DNA of 64,000 nucleotides from Psychrobacter sp. 1044 (GTDB taxonomy: Bacteria; Pseudomonadota; Gammaproteobacteria; Pseudomonadales; Moraxellaceae): positions 62,001 to 126,000 of the forward strand of contig NZ_CAJHAZ010000007.1 of the NCBI RefSeq assembly GCF_904846525.1. The letters are read 5' to 3'. Position 1 is the stretch's first letter, and each line of letters opens with the position of its first letter. Below, piece by piece: positions 55,080-63,665 of the stretch. The notes below the pieces were generated by a model. That model ran no database searches and had not been told where the DNA came from. It saw only the letters and a list, made by a program, of their open reading frames with translations. Position numbers and translations under genes: made by a program.

Positions 55080-56273
55080 ATGAAAACCCCTGCTAACGAT
55101 AATGACCATAAAACATCAACTGCCGCGTCACCTGCCGTTTGGTTAGCTGAAGGTCAGTCAAGCCAGCGTGATATGTTAGCTAGCCTGCAAACCCTAAAAA
55201 ATCATGCTGATACTCCGTTCAACATTATCGCTTCACACCGCCACAATAGGCCTGAGATTTTTGAATTTGCTGACAGCGTTTACCGCGAGCCTTCTACTAG
55301 CACCGCAGATAACGATGAGCAAACAGTGCTCGAATCTGTTGAGCCATTGATGCCGCGTTGGCAGTTTGTGTTAGAACAAGCGCAGAAAAACAACGTAAAA
55401 GTGTTGCTCGCTGGGCGCAATGGTATTGATTACGAAGCCCACCGTGAGGCTTTTGACGCGGCTGGTATTCGTTTATTGACGGGTGCAACGAGTGTGGCAG
55501 CGTTAGAAGTGATAGATGATAAGTTTGCCTTTATGCAGCAATGTCATGAGCATGATATTCCCGTTGCCGAGGCGTGGCGCTTTGATAATGTCGCAGAGCT
55601 TGAGGCGTTACTTGACATATATGGTGATCAGCCGTTATGCGTCAAACCGGTTACGGGTATTTTTGCTCAAGGATTTTGGCGACTGGGCAAAGTTAAAGAG
55701 ATGGGTCGAGAAGCAGCTACAGAAACAGAAACAGACGAGCAATACGATAGCTTTGAGCATTTATACTTTACCGAAGAGAAAAAAATAAATACAGCGCAAT
55801 TTATTAATGCCTATGCAAACAGTGTCATGGTGCAGGAACGCCCAATTCCCATGCTGCTAATGCCTTACTTGTCAGGGCAAGAGTACTCTATCGATGTCGT
55901 CTGTGAATATGGCGAAGTGCTGGCTGCTGTCACCCGTTATAAAACGGGGAAAATTCAGCATATCGGCTACGAGCAAGCGGTCATGGATGTCGTCATTCCA
56001 CTCATAAAAGCCTTTGGCTGCGATGGCATCGTCAGTGTCCAAACCAAAGCCGATGATGACGGTCAGCACCGTGTGCTTGAGATTAATAGCCGCCCTTCTG
56101 GTGGCATTGATTACACCACCCATAGCGGTGTGGATTTGACCCAAGTTGGATTTGCTTATTGGCTAGGCTTAACCGATAAACCGATACTGGCTGATATCGC
56201 GCAACAAATAACCCCCTGCCAAGTACGCTCTATTATGGTCGGTGTAAAGGTTGAAGAAGACATCACTGAATAA
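55080..56273 (+). CDS. ATP-grasp enzyme of the Ter locus
   Basis: 397 residues from the ATG at 55080; the frame extends to 54972 without conservation. The first 100 residues give a pre-ATP-grasp fold (VWLAEGQSSQRDMLASLQ, NVKVLLAGRNGIDYEAHR). Then comes an ATP-grasp core: CVKPVTGIFAQGFWRLGK (ATP lysine), VMVQERPIPMLLMPYLSGQEYSIDVVCEYGEV, and RVLEINSRPSGGIDYTTHSG. Such enzymes join a carboxylate to an amine or thiol using ATP. It is the first gene of the plus-strand run to 62409, and is thought in related loci to help build a nucleoside-like molecule. Substrate unknown. Confidence 0.88.
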   Translation: MKTPANDNDHKTSTAASPAVWLAEGQSSQRDMLASLQTLKNHADTPFNIIASHRHNRPEIFEFADSVYREPSTSTADNDEQTVLESVEPLMPRWQFVLEQAQKNNVKVLLAGRNGIDYEAHREAFDAAGIRLLTGATSVAALEVIDDKFAFMQQCHEHDIPVAEAWRFDNVAELEALLDIYGDQPLCVKPVTGIFAQGFWRLGKVKEMGREAATETETDEQYDSFEHLYFTEEKKINTAQFINAYANSVMVQERPIPMLLMPYLSGQEYSIDVVCEYGEVLAAVTRYKTGKIQHIGYEQAVMDVVIPLIKAFGCDGIVSVQTKADDDGQHRVLEINSRPSGGIDYTTHSGVDLTQVGFAYWLGLTDKPILADIAQQITPCQVRSIMVGVKVEEDITE

Positions 56274-56360
56274 GTCAAAATAATAATATAAAAAGCTGAC
56301 GGCAATGAATCGACAATAATACATCCATGACAACCGAATATATTCAATAAGAGGCAAACG

Positions 56361-57605
56361 ATGACAGCACAAACCACGTTAGTGTTAGGGGCAAATACGG
56401 TCATCGCGACAGCGAATTGTTCGGTCGCCTTTGCAACGACAGATCAGTCAAAGTTTGGCGAGCAGCTTGGGCTATTATGGCTACCTTTGGATGAGCATCG
56501 CAAAGCCGCCTGTAGTCCTGCTTATCTTCATGAACCGAAGGAATGGGCGCAGCTCAATAGCAAAGATGATCCAAATGCATGGCAATTGGATTTGCCTGCA
56601 TTGTTTGATAAACAAGGTGCAAGCTTTTTACAACTGATTGCTTATGTTTATCATGAGCCAAGCCTAAACTTACCTGCTGTTGAATTGAGCAAGGTAAACT
56701 TAACCCTCAATGAGGGCGATATTCGTTATGAATTTACCGCAAGTGAGCGCCATGTCAAGGCGGCGATCATATTAGAGATATACCGACGCAATGGACAATT
56801 TAAATGCCGTGCCCTTGGTGAAAGCTCCACCCAAGGACTGGTAAGTCTTGAGCATCATGTACAAGTGAGCCTTGATATGCGTCCGCCAGATACGCATGCC
56901 CTTATCCAAGATGCCCAGCGCGCACAGCAGCAAGGTTATCCTAACAGTGATACGCGCCCGCCAAGACACGTTCAGTCTGGTGAAACTTGGACAGGGACAG
57001 CGTTTGCTATCGATCCCTATCATTTACTGACTTGTTATCATGTCATTGAATCGGCGGCGATGATTGGTGTGCGTCAGCAAGGACAGCCTGATCGTGAAGC
57101 GCAAGTGGTGCTCAGCGATATCGGTAGTGATTCAGCCATTATTAAAGTAAGTGAGCCGCTGCCAAGTTATTTACCCTTAGCACAGCGTTGTACTGATAAT
57201 TTAGGTGAGACCATCACCGCCTTGGGATTTCCGTTATCAGGATTGAGTAGCCAATTACAAGTAACGCAAGGCTGCATCTCAGGACTGACAGGGTTTGGCG
57301 ATGATATTCGGTATCTGCAATTTACTGCGCCTATTCAGCCAGGCTCTAGTGGCAGCCCTTTATTACTGCCGACTGGTGAAGTTATCGGCATGGTAACGTC
57401 CAGCCTCGTCCATGAACATGCACAAAATATGAACTATGCGGTGAAATTTCAGTTATTATCCGCCCTACTCGCGAGCGCTGGAATCAGTTTAGATAATTTA
57501 TCTGACTCATCTGGCATGTTACGCACGACAGCTGCCGCGTTGACCACACCGCAATTAAGTAAAAAAAGCCGTGGTGCTTTGTGGTTAGTAGGTTGTCAGA
57601 GTTAG
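56361..57605 (+). CDS. TerD-like domain fused to trypsin-like serine protease
   Basis: 414 residues with AGAGGCAAACG before the ATG. Residues 1-172 resemble a TerD domain without its calcium motif, ending KAAIILEIYRRNGQFKCRALGESSTQGL. Residues 208-385 are a chymotrypsin-fold protease: TGTAFAIDPYHLLTCYHV (His227), SDIGSDSAII (Asp257) and QPGSSGSPLL (Ser330) give a complete triad. No signal peptide is visible, so it should act in the cytoplasm. It lies between the ATP-grasp and PRTase genes. A protease whose activity is gated by Ter-complex assembly is a reasonable inference, but no target is known. Confidence 0.85.
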   Translation: MTAQTTLVLGANTVIATANCSVAFATTDQSKFGEQLGLLWLPLDEHRKAACSPAYLHEPKEWAQLNSKDDPNAWQLDLPALFDKQGASFLQLIAYVYHEPSLNLPAVELSKVNLTLNEGDIRYEFTASERHVKAAIILEIYRRNGQFKCRALGESSTQGLVSLEHHVQVSLDMRPPDTHALIQDAQRAQQQGYPNSDTRPPRHVQSGETWTGTAFAIDPYHLLTCYHVIESAAMIGVRQQGQPDREAQVVLSDIGSDSAIIKVSEPLPSYLPLAQRCTDNLGETITALGFPLSGLSSQLQVTQGCISGLTGFGDDIRYLQFTAPIQPGSSGSPLLLPTGEVIGMVTSSLVHEHAQNMNYAVKFQLLSALLASAGISLDNLSDSSGMLRTTAAALTTPQLSKKSRGALWLVGCQS

Positions 57606-57650
57606 GAAATACACGTAACTATATATAAAAGAAAGTCCAAAGGAATATGA

Positions 57651-58961
57651 ATGTTAAATAAGCAACACAGCACGACCATTACCCTACCACGCGGCAATCT
57701 TGATTTAACCTATCAAACCAATTCAGCCACTACGAGAAATGGGGCAGAACCAAGTAACGATTATCAATTAGAAGACTTGCTTGGCTTTGCACAACGCATT
57801 AACCCAAAACGTGCCTTTTTGTTTGTCTCAAAAGTATTAGGTCGTCATATTCCAGTGGCTCCTAGCATCATGCGTCATGCTTTTACTGACTTGGCGAATT
57901 TGGTTCCTAGCGATTTGCCTGAGCCGATTTTAGTCATCGGTATGGCAGAGACAGCCGTTGGCTTATCTGCGGGGGTACATCAAGCGCTACAAACGCGTTA
58001 CCCCAATGCCTTACTATTGAACTCTACGCGTCATGCGCAACATGATGACAATAAGGACAGTAGCAGCGACTCTTTATTAACCACTTTCAGCGAAGACCAC
58101 AGTCATGCCAGCCAGCATCTCATTTATCAAAGTGCAGATACAGTGACCCAAGCGCAGCTGCTAGCGAGCAAAACCTTGATTATGGTAGATGATGAAGCAT
58201 CGACGGGCAATACTTGCGTCAATGTCGTCACTGCCCTTCGTAACGCAGGACTTGACCAACTAGAGCAAGTACATCTTACCACTTTGGTTGATTGGTCTTT
58301 AAACCAGAATCAGAATGCAGCCGATGTAAATGAAGCTGTGTCTGACCAAATCGCAAAACGCCTGCCCAATATCCACTTTCAACGTCATCATCTACTGTCT
58401 GGTGCATGGACTTGGACAGATGCGCCCAATCCTGAACCGATAACGATGCCATCGGTTGATACAACTGAAGCAGGCAGTCAGTCTCTAGGTAATACTGGCA
58501 ATTGGGGACGTTTCCCCACTCTAGATAGCACCGATGGGTTTGATCATTATCTTTTGAGGTTTCAAACTGCCTTTAACGTTTTTAACAAGCAAGCTCAACC
58601 TGAGAAAGAGCCGTTTGATAAAGAACAGTTGCCACAGCGTATCTTAGTGTTGGGCAGTAATGAGTTTGTTTGGTTACCGTTTTTATTGGCGGAATGGCTT
58701 GCGCAACATACGCATGTAGAGAATAGTAAGAATACGGTTAATTTTAGTGCGTTAACCCGCTCACCGATTGCGCTTGGTGGCGCAATTACCTCGATGCTAA
58801 GTTTTAATGATAATTATGGGCTTGGTATGACCAACTTTGCATATAACGTTACACCTAGCGATTGGGATTTGATTGTCTTGTGTGTGGAAACGTCCGCTGA
58901 TAGCGTTGATGCTATGTGGAAAGGTTTAGAGAATGTATTGGTGGTGAGTCCGACGCTGTAA
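57651..58961 (+). CDS. Phosphoribosyltransferase with C-terminal TRSP domain
   Basis: 436 residues with AAAGGAATATGA before the ATG. A PRTase fold occupies about residues 40-265, with ILVIGMAETAVGLSAGVHQAL and the PRPP loop MVDDEASTGNT (Asp180, Asp181). The C-terminal part carries FVWLPFLLAEWLA and the ALTRSPIALGG segment, where the TRSP motif is at about 369-372. In Ter loci this enzyme is proposed to add phosphoribose to a base-like substrate. It follows the protease gene by 45 bases. Family assignment is good; the substrate is not known. Confidence 0.86.
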   Translation: MLNKQHSTTITLPRGNLDLTYQTNSATTRNGAEPSNDYQLEDLLGFAQRINPKRAFLFVSKVLGRHIPVAPSIMRHAFTDLANLVPSDLPEPILVIGMAETAVGLSAGVHQALQTRYPNALLLNSTRHAQHDDNKDSSSDSLLTTFSEDHSHASQHLIYQSADTVTQAQLLASKTLIMVDDEASTGNTCVNVVTALRNAGLDQLEQVHLTTLVDWSLNQNQNAADVNEAVSDQIAKRLPNIHFQRHHLLSGAWTWTDAPNPEPITMPSVDTTEAGSQSLGNTGNWGRFPTLDSTDGFDHYLLRFQTAFNVFNKQAQPEKEPFDKEQLPQRILVLGSNEFVWLPFLLAEWLAQHTHVENSKNTVNFSALTRSPIALGGAITSMLSFNDNYGLGMTNFAYNVTPSDWDLIVLCVETSADSVDAMWKGLENVLVVSPTL

Positions 58962-59043
58962 ATTATTTTATAAGAACTGTCCTCTTACAACTATCCTCTA
59001 AATCCCGCTCTGCTTTTCACATTCAACCCTTACGGACACCTTT

Positions 59044-59871
59044 ATGACCAGCCCATTCTTTCAAGCCAATCCTGATATTCTCAAGCCTTACGCGCTAATG
59101 GATTTGGACGATACGCTCTTTCAAACTCAGCGTAAAATTGACGCATGGGACTTACCCACCACTGAAGCTGAAAAATTGATTTGCGCAACCGTTAACAAAC
59201 AAGGCGAGCCATTAAGTTTTATGAGTCAGCGCCAAGCCACATTTTTTAACTGGCTACTTGCTAGCACTGATCTAATCGTAGTGACGGCACGTGACCGTAG
59301 TGAAATCCAGCGCGTTAAGCTGCCTTTTGATAGCTGGCAAGTTTTGACTCATGGCGCGATTATTCTTGACAAAGACGGTATGTTACAAGCCCAGTGGCAA
59401 CAGCATATGTATAATAAGCTTGCGCCATTGCAAGAAAAATTGCAGCAGCTGAGCCAGCTATTCGCGAATCACAGCAAAAATGACAATAGCCAGCTGGTCT
59501 TTACACCACATATCGATAGCTTTAGTAATAGCGCTGATAATAAAGAATTAACTATTTATCTGGCTATCAAACATGCGCAAAAAGACCATCAAGCATTAGT
59601 AGATCTCGCTGCAAAACTGCCAACGTTAATACGAGACTTTGAGCAGGATTTTTATGTGCACGTGAATGCGAATAACCTAGCGATATTGCCGCACGCAGTT
59701 CATAAGCGCCATGCGGTACAGTTCTTGTTAGCTAATCATTTAGATATTCAGCGACCAAGCTTTGGCTTTGGTGACAGTCTGGCTGATTTACCATTTTTAC
59801 AGCTGCTTGACTGGTATGGTATGCCCAATCATGGTCAGTTACATGAACGACTTAGCTCTCAATCATTCTAA
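59044..59871 (+). CDS. HAD-superfamily hydrolase of the Ter locus
   Basis: 275 residues. HAD motif I is MDLDDT (nucleophile Asp20, Asp22). Motif II is probably VVTARDRS, and motif IV is FGFGDSLADLPFLQLLDW. The middle part forms a cap (about residues 90-200). HAD enzymes of this kind are phosphatases, and in Ter loci one is expected to remove a phosphate from the proposed nucleotide intermediate. Its start has a weak ribosome binding site. It lies between the PRTase and StiP-like genes in the same run. Confidence 0.85.
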   Translation: MTSPFFQANPDILKPYALMDLDDTLFQTQRKIDAWDLPTTEAEKLICATVNKQGEPLSFMSQRQATFFNWLLASTDLIVVTARDRSEIQRVKLPFDSWQVLTHGAIILDKDGMLQAQWQQHMYNKLAPLQEKLQQLSQLFANHSKNDNSQLVFTPHIDSFSNSADNKELTIYLAIKHAQKDHQALVDLAAKLPTLIRDFEQDFYVHVNANNLAILPHAVHKRHAVQFLLANHLDIQRPSFGFGDSLADLPFLQLLDWYGMPNHGQLHERLSSQSF

Positions 59872-59934
59872 ACACTTAATCTCTCCTAAATAAAAACAAT
59901 AATCGCCGCCGTTTATAGAAGTAGAAATTATTTT

Positions 59935-61131
59935 ATGACCCATCATATAACAAACCCTAATATTCAAAAATTAGAAGCATATGGCTCAGGCAGCTATCTT
60001 GCCAGTGATGTGACCGTACTGCTCGATATCGTCGCTAAAAACGCGGTCGCCGATGTGCCAGTCAGTCAAAAAGAAGCACTTATTCAAAGTGGGCAACGTC
60101 ATTATTCTGATATGTTGACCTTGGAGCAAGCGCCTACTGCTATGCATGAGCAGCTATATACGCAAGCATTAGAGCAAGGAGCTGAGAGGACTGCCACTGA
60201 CATTGCTAATTTGGCTTATACGCTACATCATATTTTTCAAAAATTTCGAAATGAAAATATCGTTAATACTGAACGTCCATTAGTTTTAGTCAGCTTGGTG
60301 CGCGCAGGTTTGCCAGTTGGCGTTTTGTTGCAGCGTGCGTTAGCAGACGTTAATAGCAGCTATGCTTTGCCGAGCGTACATTATGGTATCAGCATCATTC
60401 GCGACCGCGGACTTGATCCAGTTGCGTTACAAATGATATTGAATGCTCATCCAGACAGTCCTATCGTATTTGTTGATGGCTGGACAGGCAAAGGCGCGAT
60501 TTATCAAGAGCTTGCTCATAGTTTAGAAAAATTTAGCGATCCTAGCCATGCAAACTTTGCCAATATCTTTCATCAAGGGGTAGGTGTTATTCCCTTATTA
60601 ACGCTGGCTGATCCAGCTGGTGTTGCTTGGCTTGCAGCTAGTATCGATGACTGGCTAATTCCGTCAGGGCTATTAAATAGCACGGTATCCGGACTGATTT
60701 CACGAAGTTTATATACCGAGCCAGCATTGGGACTACACCGCAGCGTGTTTTATGATAACTTAATTGAGGTCGACCATAGCTTAGCTTTCATCACTCATAT
60801 CGATGCAGCGCGCCGTGCATTAGCCCCATCTTTGCAATGCTTGCCGACGTTTCAGCAGCCGCGCTATCAGACAGCTGCTTTAATCGACAAGCTGGCAGCA
60901 GACTACGATATCACCAATCGTAATCGCATTAAGCCAACGATTGCAGAGGCAACACGGGCGATATTGCGCCGTGACCCTGAACGCATACTATTAGCCAGCG
61001 CTGATCATCCTGATACCATACTGCTAAGACATTTATGTGCCCAGCGAAATATCATTGTTAGTGTATTAGGTGATAAAATACATCCCTATCAAGCCATCAC
61101 GCTTATCAAGCAACGTAGCGAAGACCATTAA
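59935..61131 (+). CDS. StiP/PRTase-like protein with C-terminal PELOTA-like domain
   Basis: 398 residues. The first 300 contain LVSLVRAGLPVGVLL, VHYGISIIRDRGLD and IVFVDGWTGKGAIYQEL (residues 118-193), the core of the family annotated both as 'cysteine protease StiP' and as a phosphoribosyltransferase-like domain. The last 90 residues, ATRAILRRDPERILLASADHPDTILLRHLC..., resemble a PELOTA RNA-binding domain. It is a normal member of the Ter biosynthetic module. The PRTase reading is better supported by the fold motifs; the protease label is historical. No signal peptide. Confidence 0.82.
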   Translation: MTHHITNPNIQKLEAYGSGSYLASDVTVLLDIVAKNAVADVPVSQKEALIQSGQRHYSDMLTLEQAPTAMHEQLYTQALEQGAERTATDIANLAYTLHHIFQKFRNENIVNTERPLVLVSLVRAGLPVGVLLQRALADVNSSYALPSVHYGISIIRDRGLDPVALQMILNAHPDSPIVFVDGWTGKGAIYQELAHSLEKFSDPSHANFANIFHQGVGVIPLLTLADPAGVAWLAASIDDWLIPSGLLNSTVSGLISRSLYTEPALGLHRSVFYDNLIEVDHSLAFITHIDAARRALAPSLQCLPTFQQPRYQTAALIDKLAADYDITNRNRIKPTIAEATRAILRRDPERILLASADHPDTILLRHLCAQRNIIVSVLGDKIHPYQAITLIKQRSEDH

Positions 61132-61332
61132 TCATTGCCACACTCGCGGTTTTTATAAACCAGACCCATCTCAAAATCAAAGCAGCGAAAGAAAAAAGTA
61201 AAACTACTCCTTCTTGTCGGCTAAACGAATTTGACATTACCAAACGTATTTTTGGGTTTGCGGTCATTGCTGCTGAGCCATGCCACTTGATGATACTTCT
61301 TAGATTTTATAACCATTCACTTATCACTATTG
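61132..61332. other. Short gap before the CitE-like gene
   Basis: About 200 bases, larger than other gaps in this run, with no hairpin I can defend. A promoter for the last gene is possible. Confidence 0.35.
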
Positions 61333-62409
61333 ATGATGCCAATTATGTCAGATATGCAAAACAACGAGTCTACTCTTTATCAAAACACCCAGTCTTACGC
61401 TCACCTTATTACTGAGCGTCATGCGATGCTCAAACCACATGCGCATCACCCGTATCAGTTGGGGGCTAGCCTATACATGCCAGCAACTCGCCAAGATATT
61501 TGGCAAGTCATTAAGCGTGATAAATTACCAACGATTAATAGCATTATCATCTGTTTAGAAGATGCGGTTAGCCATAATGATGTTGAGCTGGCACTTGAGC
61601 GCTTGCAAACGTTGCTGCATACATGGGCGACGCATGTCGATAGCATCAATGACCCATCAAAACATGCCGATATTCAGATTGAGCAACCAACACGCCCGCT
61701 GGTATTTATACGCCCGCGTCATCCAGCGATGTTAGAGCAGCTATCAGGTTTTGCCCATATCGATTTGATTGATGGCTTTGTCATGCCAAAAGTCGATATG
61801 TATAGTCTGTCTAATTGGCGTATGGCCTGTCAAAATCTGAGCACTGAGCAACTATTGATGCCGACGCTTGAAACCGCAGCGCTATTTAATCCGCATCATA
61901 ATCAGGAATTGGCCATTGGTTTTAAAGAAGCCTTTAGCCAGCCTGTTTTTGCCTTACGTATCGGCGGCAATGATTTATTTGCAGCATTGCGTTTGCGCCG
62001 TCCCAAAAACAGCATCGTTTATGATACTCCTATCGGCACCCTTGCCTATCAGCTGCTCGGCTGCTTTGTGCCGCATGGCTTTTATTTAACAGCGCCTGTC
62101 TTTGAATATTTGGATCAGCCAACGCTATTTATGCAAGAGCTAACCCGCGATGTTAGCTTAGGATTGGTCGGCAAAACGGTCATTCATCCAAGCCAAATTG
62201 CGCTGGTGCAACAAGCCTATTGCGTACCATTGAGCATTTTAGATGAAGCACAAGCAATCTTGCATATCGAGGCAAAAGCGGTTTTTAAATATAACAATAC
62301 TATGCTAGAGCCTGCTACCCATCGCGCGTGGGCAACAGAAATCGTCAATCGTGCCGAGGCATGTGGCACTCTTGATGACGGCAATAATGACTATACGGCA
62401 CGGTTATAA
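61333..62409 (+). CDS. HpcH/HpaI aldolase / CitE-like C-C bond lyase
   Basis: 358 residues from the ATG at 61333 (TTG at 61330 and ATG at 61336 or 61348 are alternatives). The TIM-barrel landmarks of the CitE-like family are present: SIIICLEDAVSHNDVELAL, PLVFIRPRHP, DGFVMPKVD, MPTLETAALF, ALRIGGNDLFAALRLRRP and GKTVIHPSQIALVQQAY. Members cleave or form C-C bonds via an enolate held by a metal. It is the last gene of the Ter biosynthetic run. A repeat end and a terminator follow. Confidence 0.87.
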   Translation: MMPIMSDMQNNESTLYQNTQSYAHLITERHAMLKPHAHHPYQLGASLYMPATRQDIWQVIKRDKLPTINSIIICLEDAVSHNDVELALERLQTLLHTWATHVDSINDPSKHADIQIEQPTRPLVFIRPRHPAMLEQLSGFAHIDLIDGFVMPKVDMYSLSNWRMACQNLSTEQLLMPTLETAALFNPHHNQELAIGFKEAFSQPVFALRIGGNDLFAALRLRRPKNSIVYDTPIGTLAYQLLGCFVPHGFYLTAPVFEYLDQPTLFMQELTRDVSLGLVGKTVIHPSQIALVQQAYCVPLSILDEAQAILHIEAKAVFKYNNTMLEPATHRAWATEIVNRAEACGTLDDGNNDYTARL

Positions 62410-62427
62410 ATAAAAACCTTAAGGTTA

Positions 62428-62465
62428 ATAGGGCATGTCCTCAATCTGAACGAAAGCGCCTAAGT
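62428..62465 (-). repeat. Solo right end of the MITE-like element
   Basis: AATAGGGCATGTCCTCAATC followed by TGAACGAAAGCGCCTAAG matches, in reverse complement, the right end of copy D (38465-38498) over about 35 bases. No second end is seen. Confidence 0.65.
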
Positions 62466-62508
62466 TTCAAATCAATATTTTAAATGCACTCTTTTACATG
62501 CGCTCAAT

Positions 62509-62547
62509 AAAAAAGCCGTTATCACATTCAAGATAACGGCTTTTTTT
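62509..62547. terminator. Rho-independent terminator
   Basis: The stem GCCGTTATC/GATAACGGC, with flanking A- and T-runs, has an 8-base loop. It ends the CitE-like gene and perhaps the hydrolase gene on the other strand. Confidence 0.9.
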
Positions 62548-62621
62548 AGCACAAAGATTTCATTACTCTATTATTATTAAAACGATGCCTTATTTAAGGC
62601 TATTTCAAGACCAACTCAAAA

Positions 62622-63434
62622 CTAGACACAGTCCGCTAAAAAGGTGTTAATCACTCGATTGACCTGCTCAGGCTCTTCTACGGTGGCGGTATGACCAGCG
62701 CCCTTGATTACTGCCAATTTAGACCCTGCAATCGCAAAATGCATACGTTCAGCCTTCGAATAAGGGGTTGCTGTGTCCTCATCACCGACCACGATTAATG
62801 TCGGCACCGTAATACTTCCTAGCTGATCGTAGGTGCCTGACCGCTCAATGACGCCCATCGTTGCCTTAATGACTCCACCTTTGCGATTGCCTTGTAGCAT
62901 CGTTAACCACTGCTTACGATCAGACTTACGCAACTTATCTGTCAAAAAAGTATTACCAAACATAATAGGCATGACCTTGTTACTCACGCGTTTGAGACCC
63001 AGCCAACGAATGGCTTTGACCAGCTTACGATACTGCGGCACGTTTTTGGGATCTTCAGGATCAGCAGAAGTCTCTAACAGGGTAAGCGACAGCAATAGCT
63101 CAGGGCGTTTGAGTGCGACACGCTGGGCGACAAACCCGCCCATCGACAACCCTAACAAATGGCACTTATGAATATCTAGTGCCTCTAATAATGCCAATGT
63201 ATCCTCGGTTAAGGTTTCCATATCATAGCCAGACTTGGTTATTTCAGACTGACCTTGTCCTCGAAAATCAAACGTAATACAGCGATAACCGGCTTTAAAA
63301 TAATCGACTTGCTTGTCAAATAGGTGCGTATTCCACAGCAGACCGTGGGCAAATACCATGACGGGTTTTTGCTTATCGTTTGGCGCGCTGTCTTCGTAAT
63401 AAAGTTCAACATTATTGACATGAATAATTGGCAT
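62622..63434 (-). CDS. Alpha/beta hydrolase (3-oxoadipate enol-lactonase-like)
   Basis: 270 residues from the ATG at 63434, with AAGGAAG five bases upstream; a GTG at 63440 is the alternative. FAHGLLWNTHLFDKQ, FDFRGQGQSE and the nucleophile elbow GLSMGGFVAQRVAL, then VVGDEDTATPYSKAE and AGHTATVEEPEQV, give a complete Ser-Asp-His set in the layout of enol-lactonases and related small hydrolases. The substrate is unknown. A repeat copy lies upstream. Confidence 0.88.
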   Translation of the reverse strand: MPIIHVNNVELYYEDSAPNDKQKPVMVFAHGLLWNTHLFDKQVDYFKAGYRCITFDFRGQGQSEITKSGYDMETLTEDTLALLEALDIHKCHLLGLSMGGFVAQRVALKRPELLLSLTLLETSADPEDPKNVPQYRKLVKAIRWLGLKRVSNKVMPIMFGNTFLTDKLRKSDRKQWLTMLQGNRKGGVIKATMGVIERSGTYDQLGSITVPTLIVVGDEDTATPYSKAERMHFAIAGSKLAVIKGAGHTATVEEPEQVNRVINTFLADCV

Positions 63435-63489
63435 AACCACTTCCTTGTTGGTTTAATAAATAAAAAATCAGTCTTTTAGAACCTGCCTT

Positions 63490-63665
63490 CTAGGGCGTGT
63501 CTTCATTTTAAAAATGGCGAAAAAAATAAGATAGATTGCCACCAAACAAGGAAAATAGCACAAATAATATCGAGATATTCATCAGCTATTTGACGCAGTT
63601 TGGCAAAATTTAGCCATTTTTAGCCCATGTAGAGAATGCTCGATTGAATTGAGGACATACCCTAG
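63490..63665 (+). repeat. MITE-like element, copy E (176 bp)
   Basis: It begins CTAGGGCGTGTCTTCATTTT and ends GAATTGAGGACATACCCTAG. Together with copy B it gives the full-length consensus, including ATCGAGATATTCATCAGC that is shortened in copy A. Confidence 0.92.

Noticed and set aside
12512..63665. Dispersed repeats as a possible CRISPR array
   Set aside because: The copies are 8-25 kb apart with unrelated flanks, so they are dispersed mobile-type repeats and not an array.
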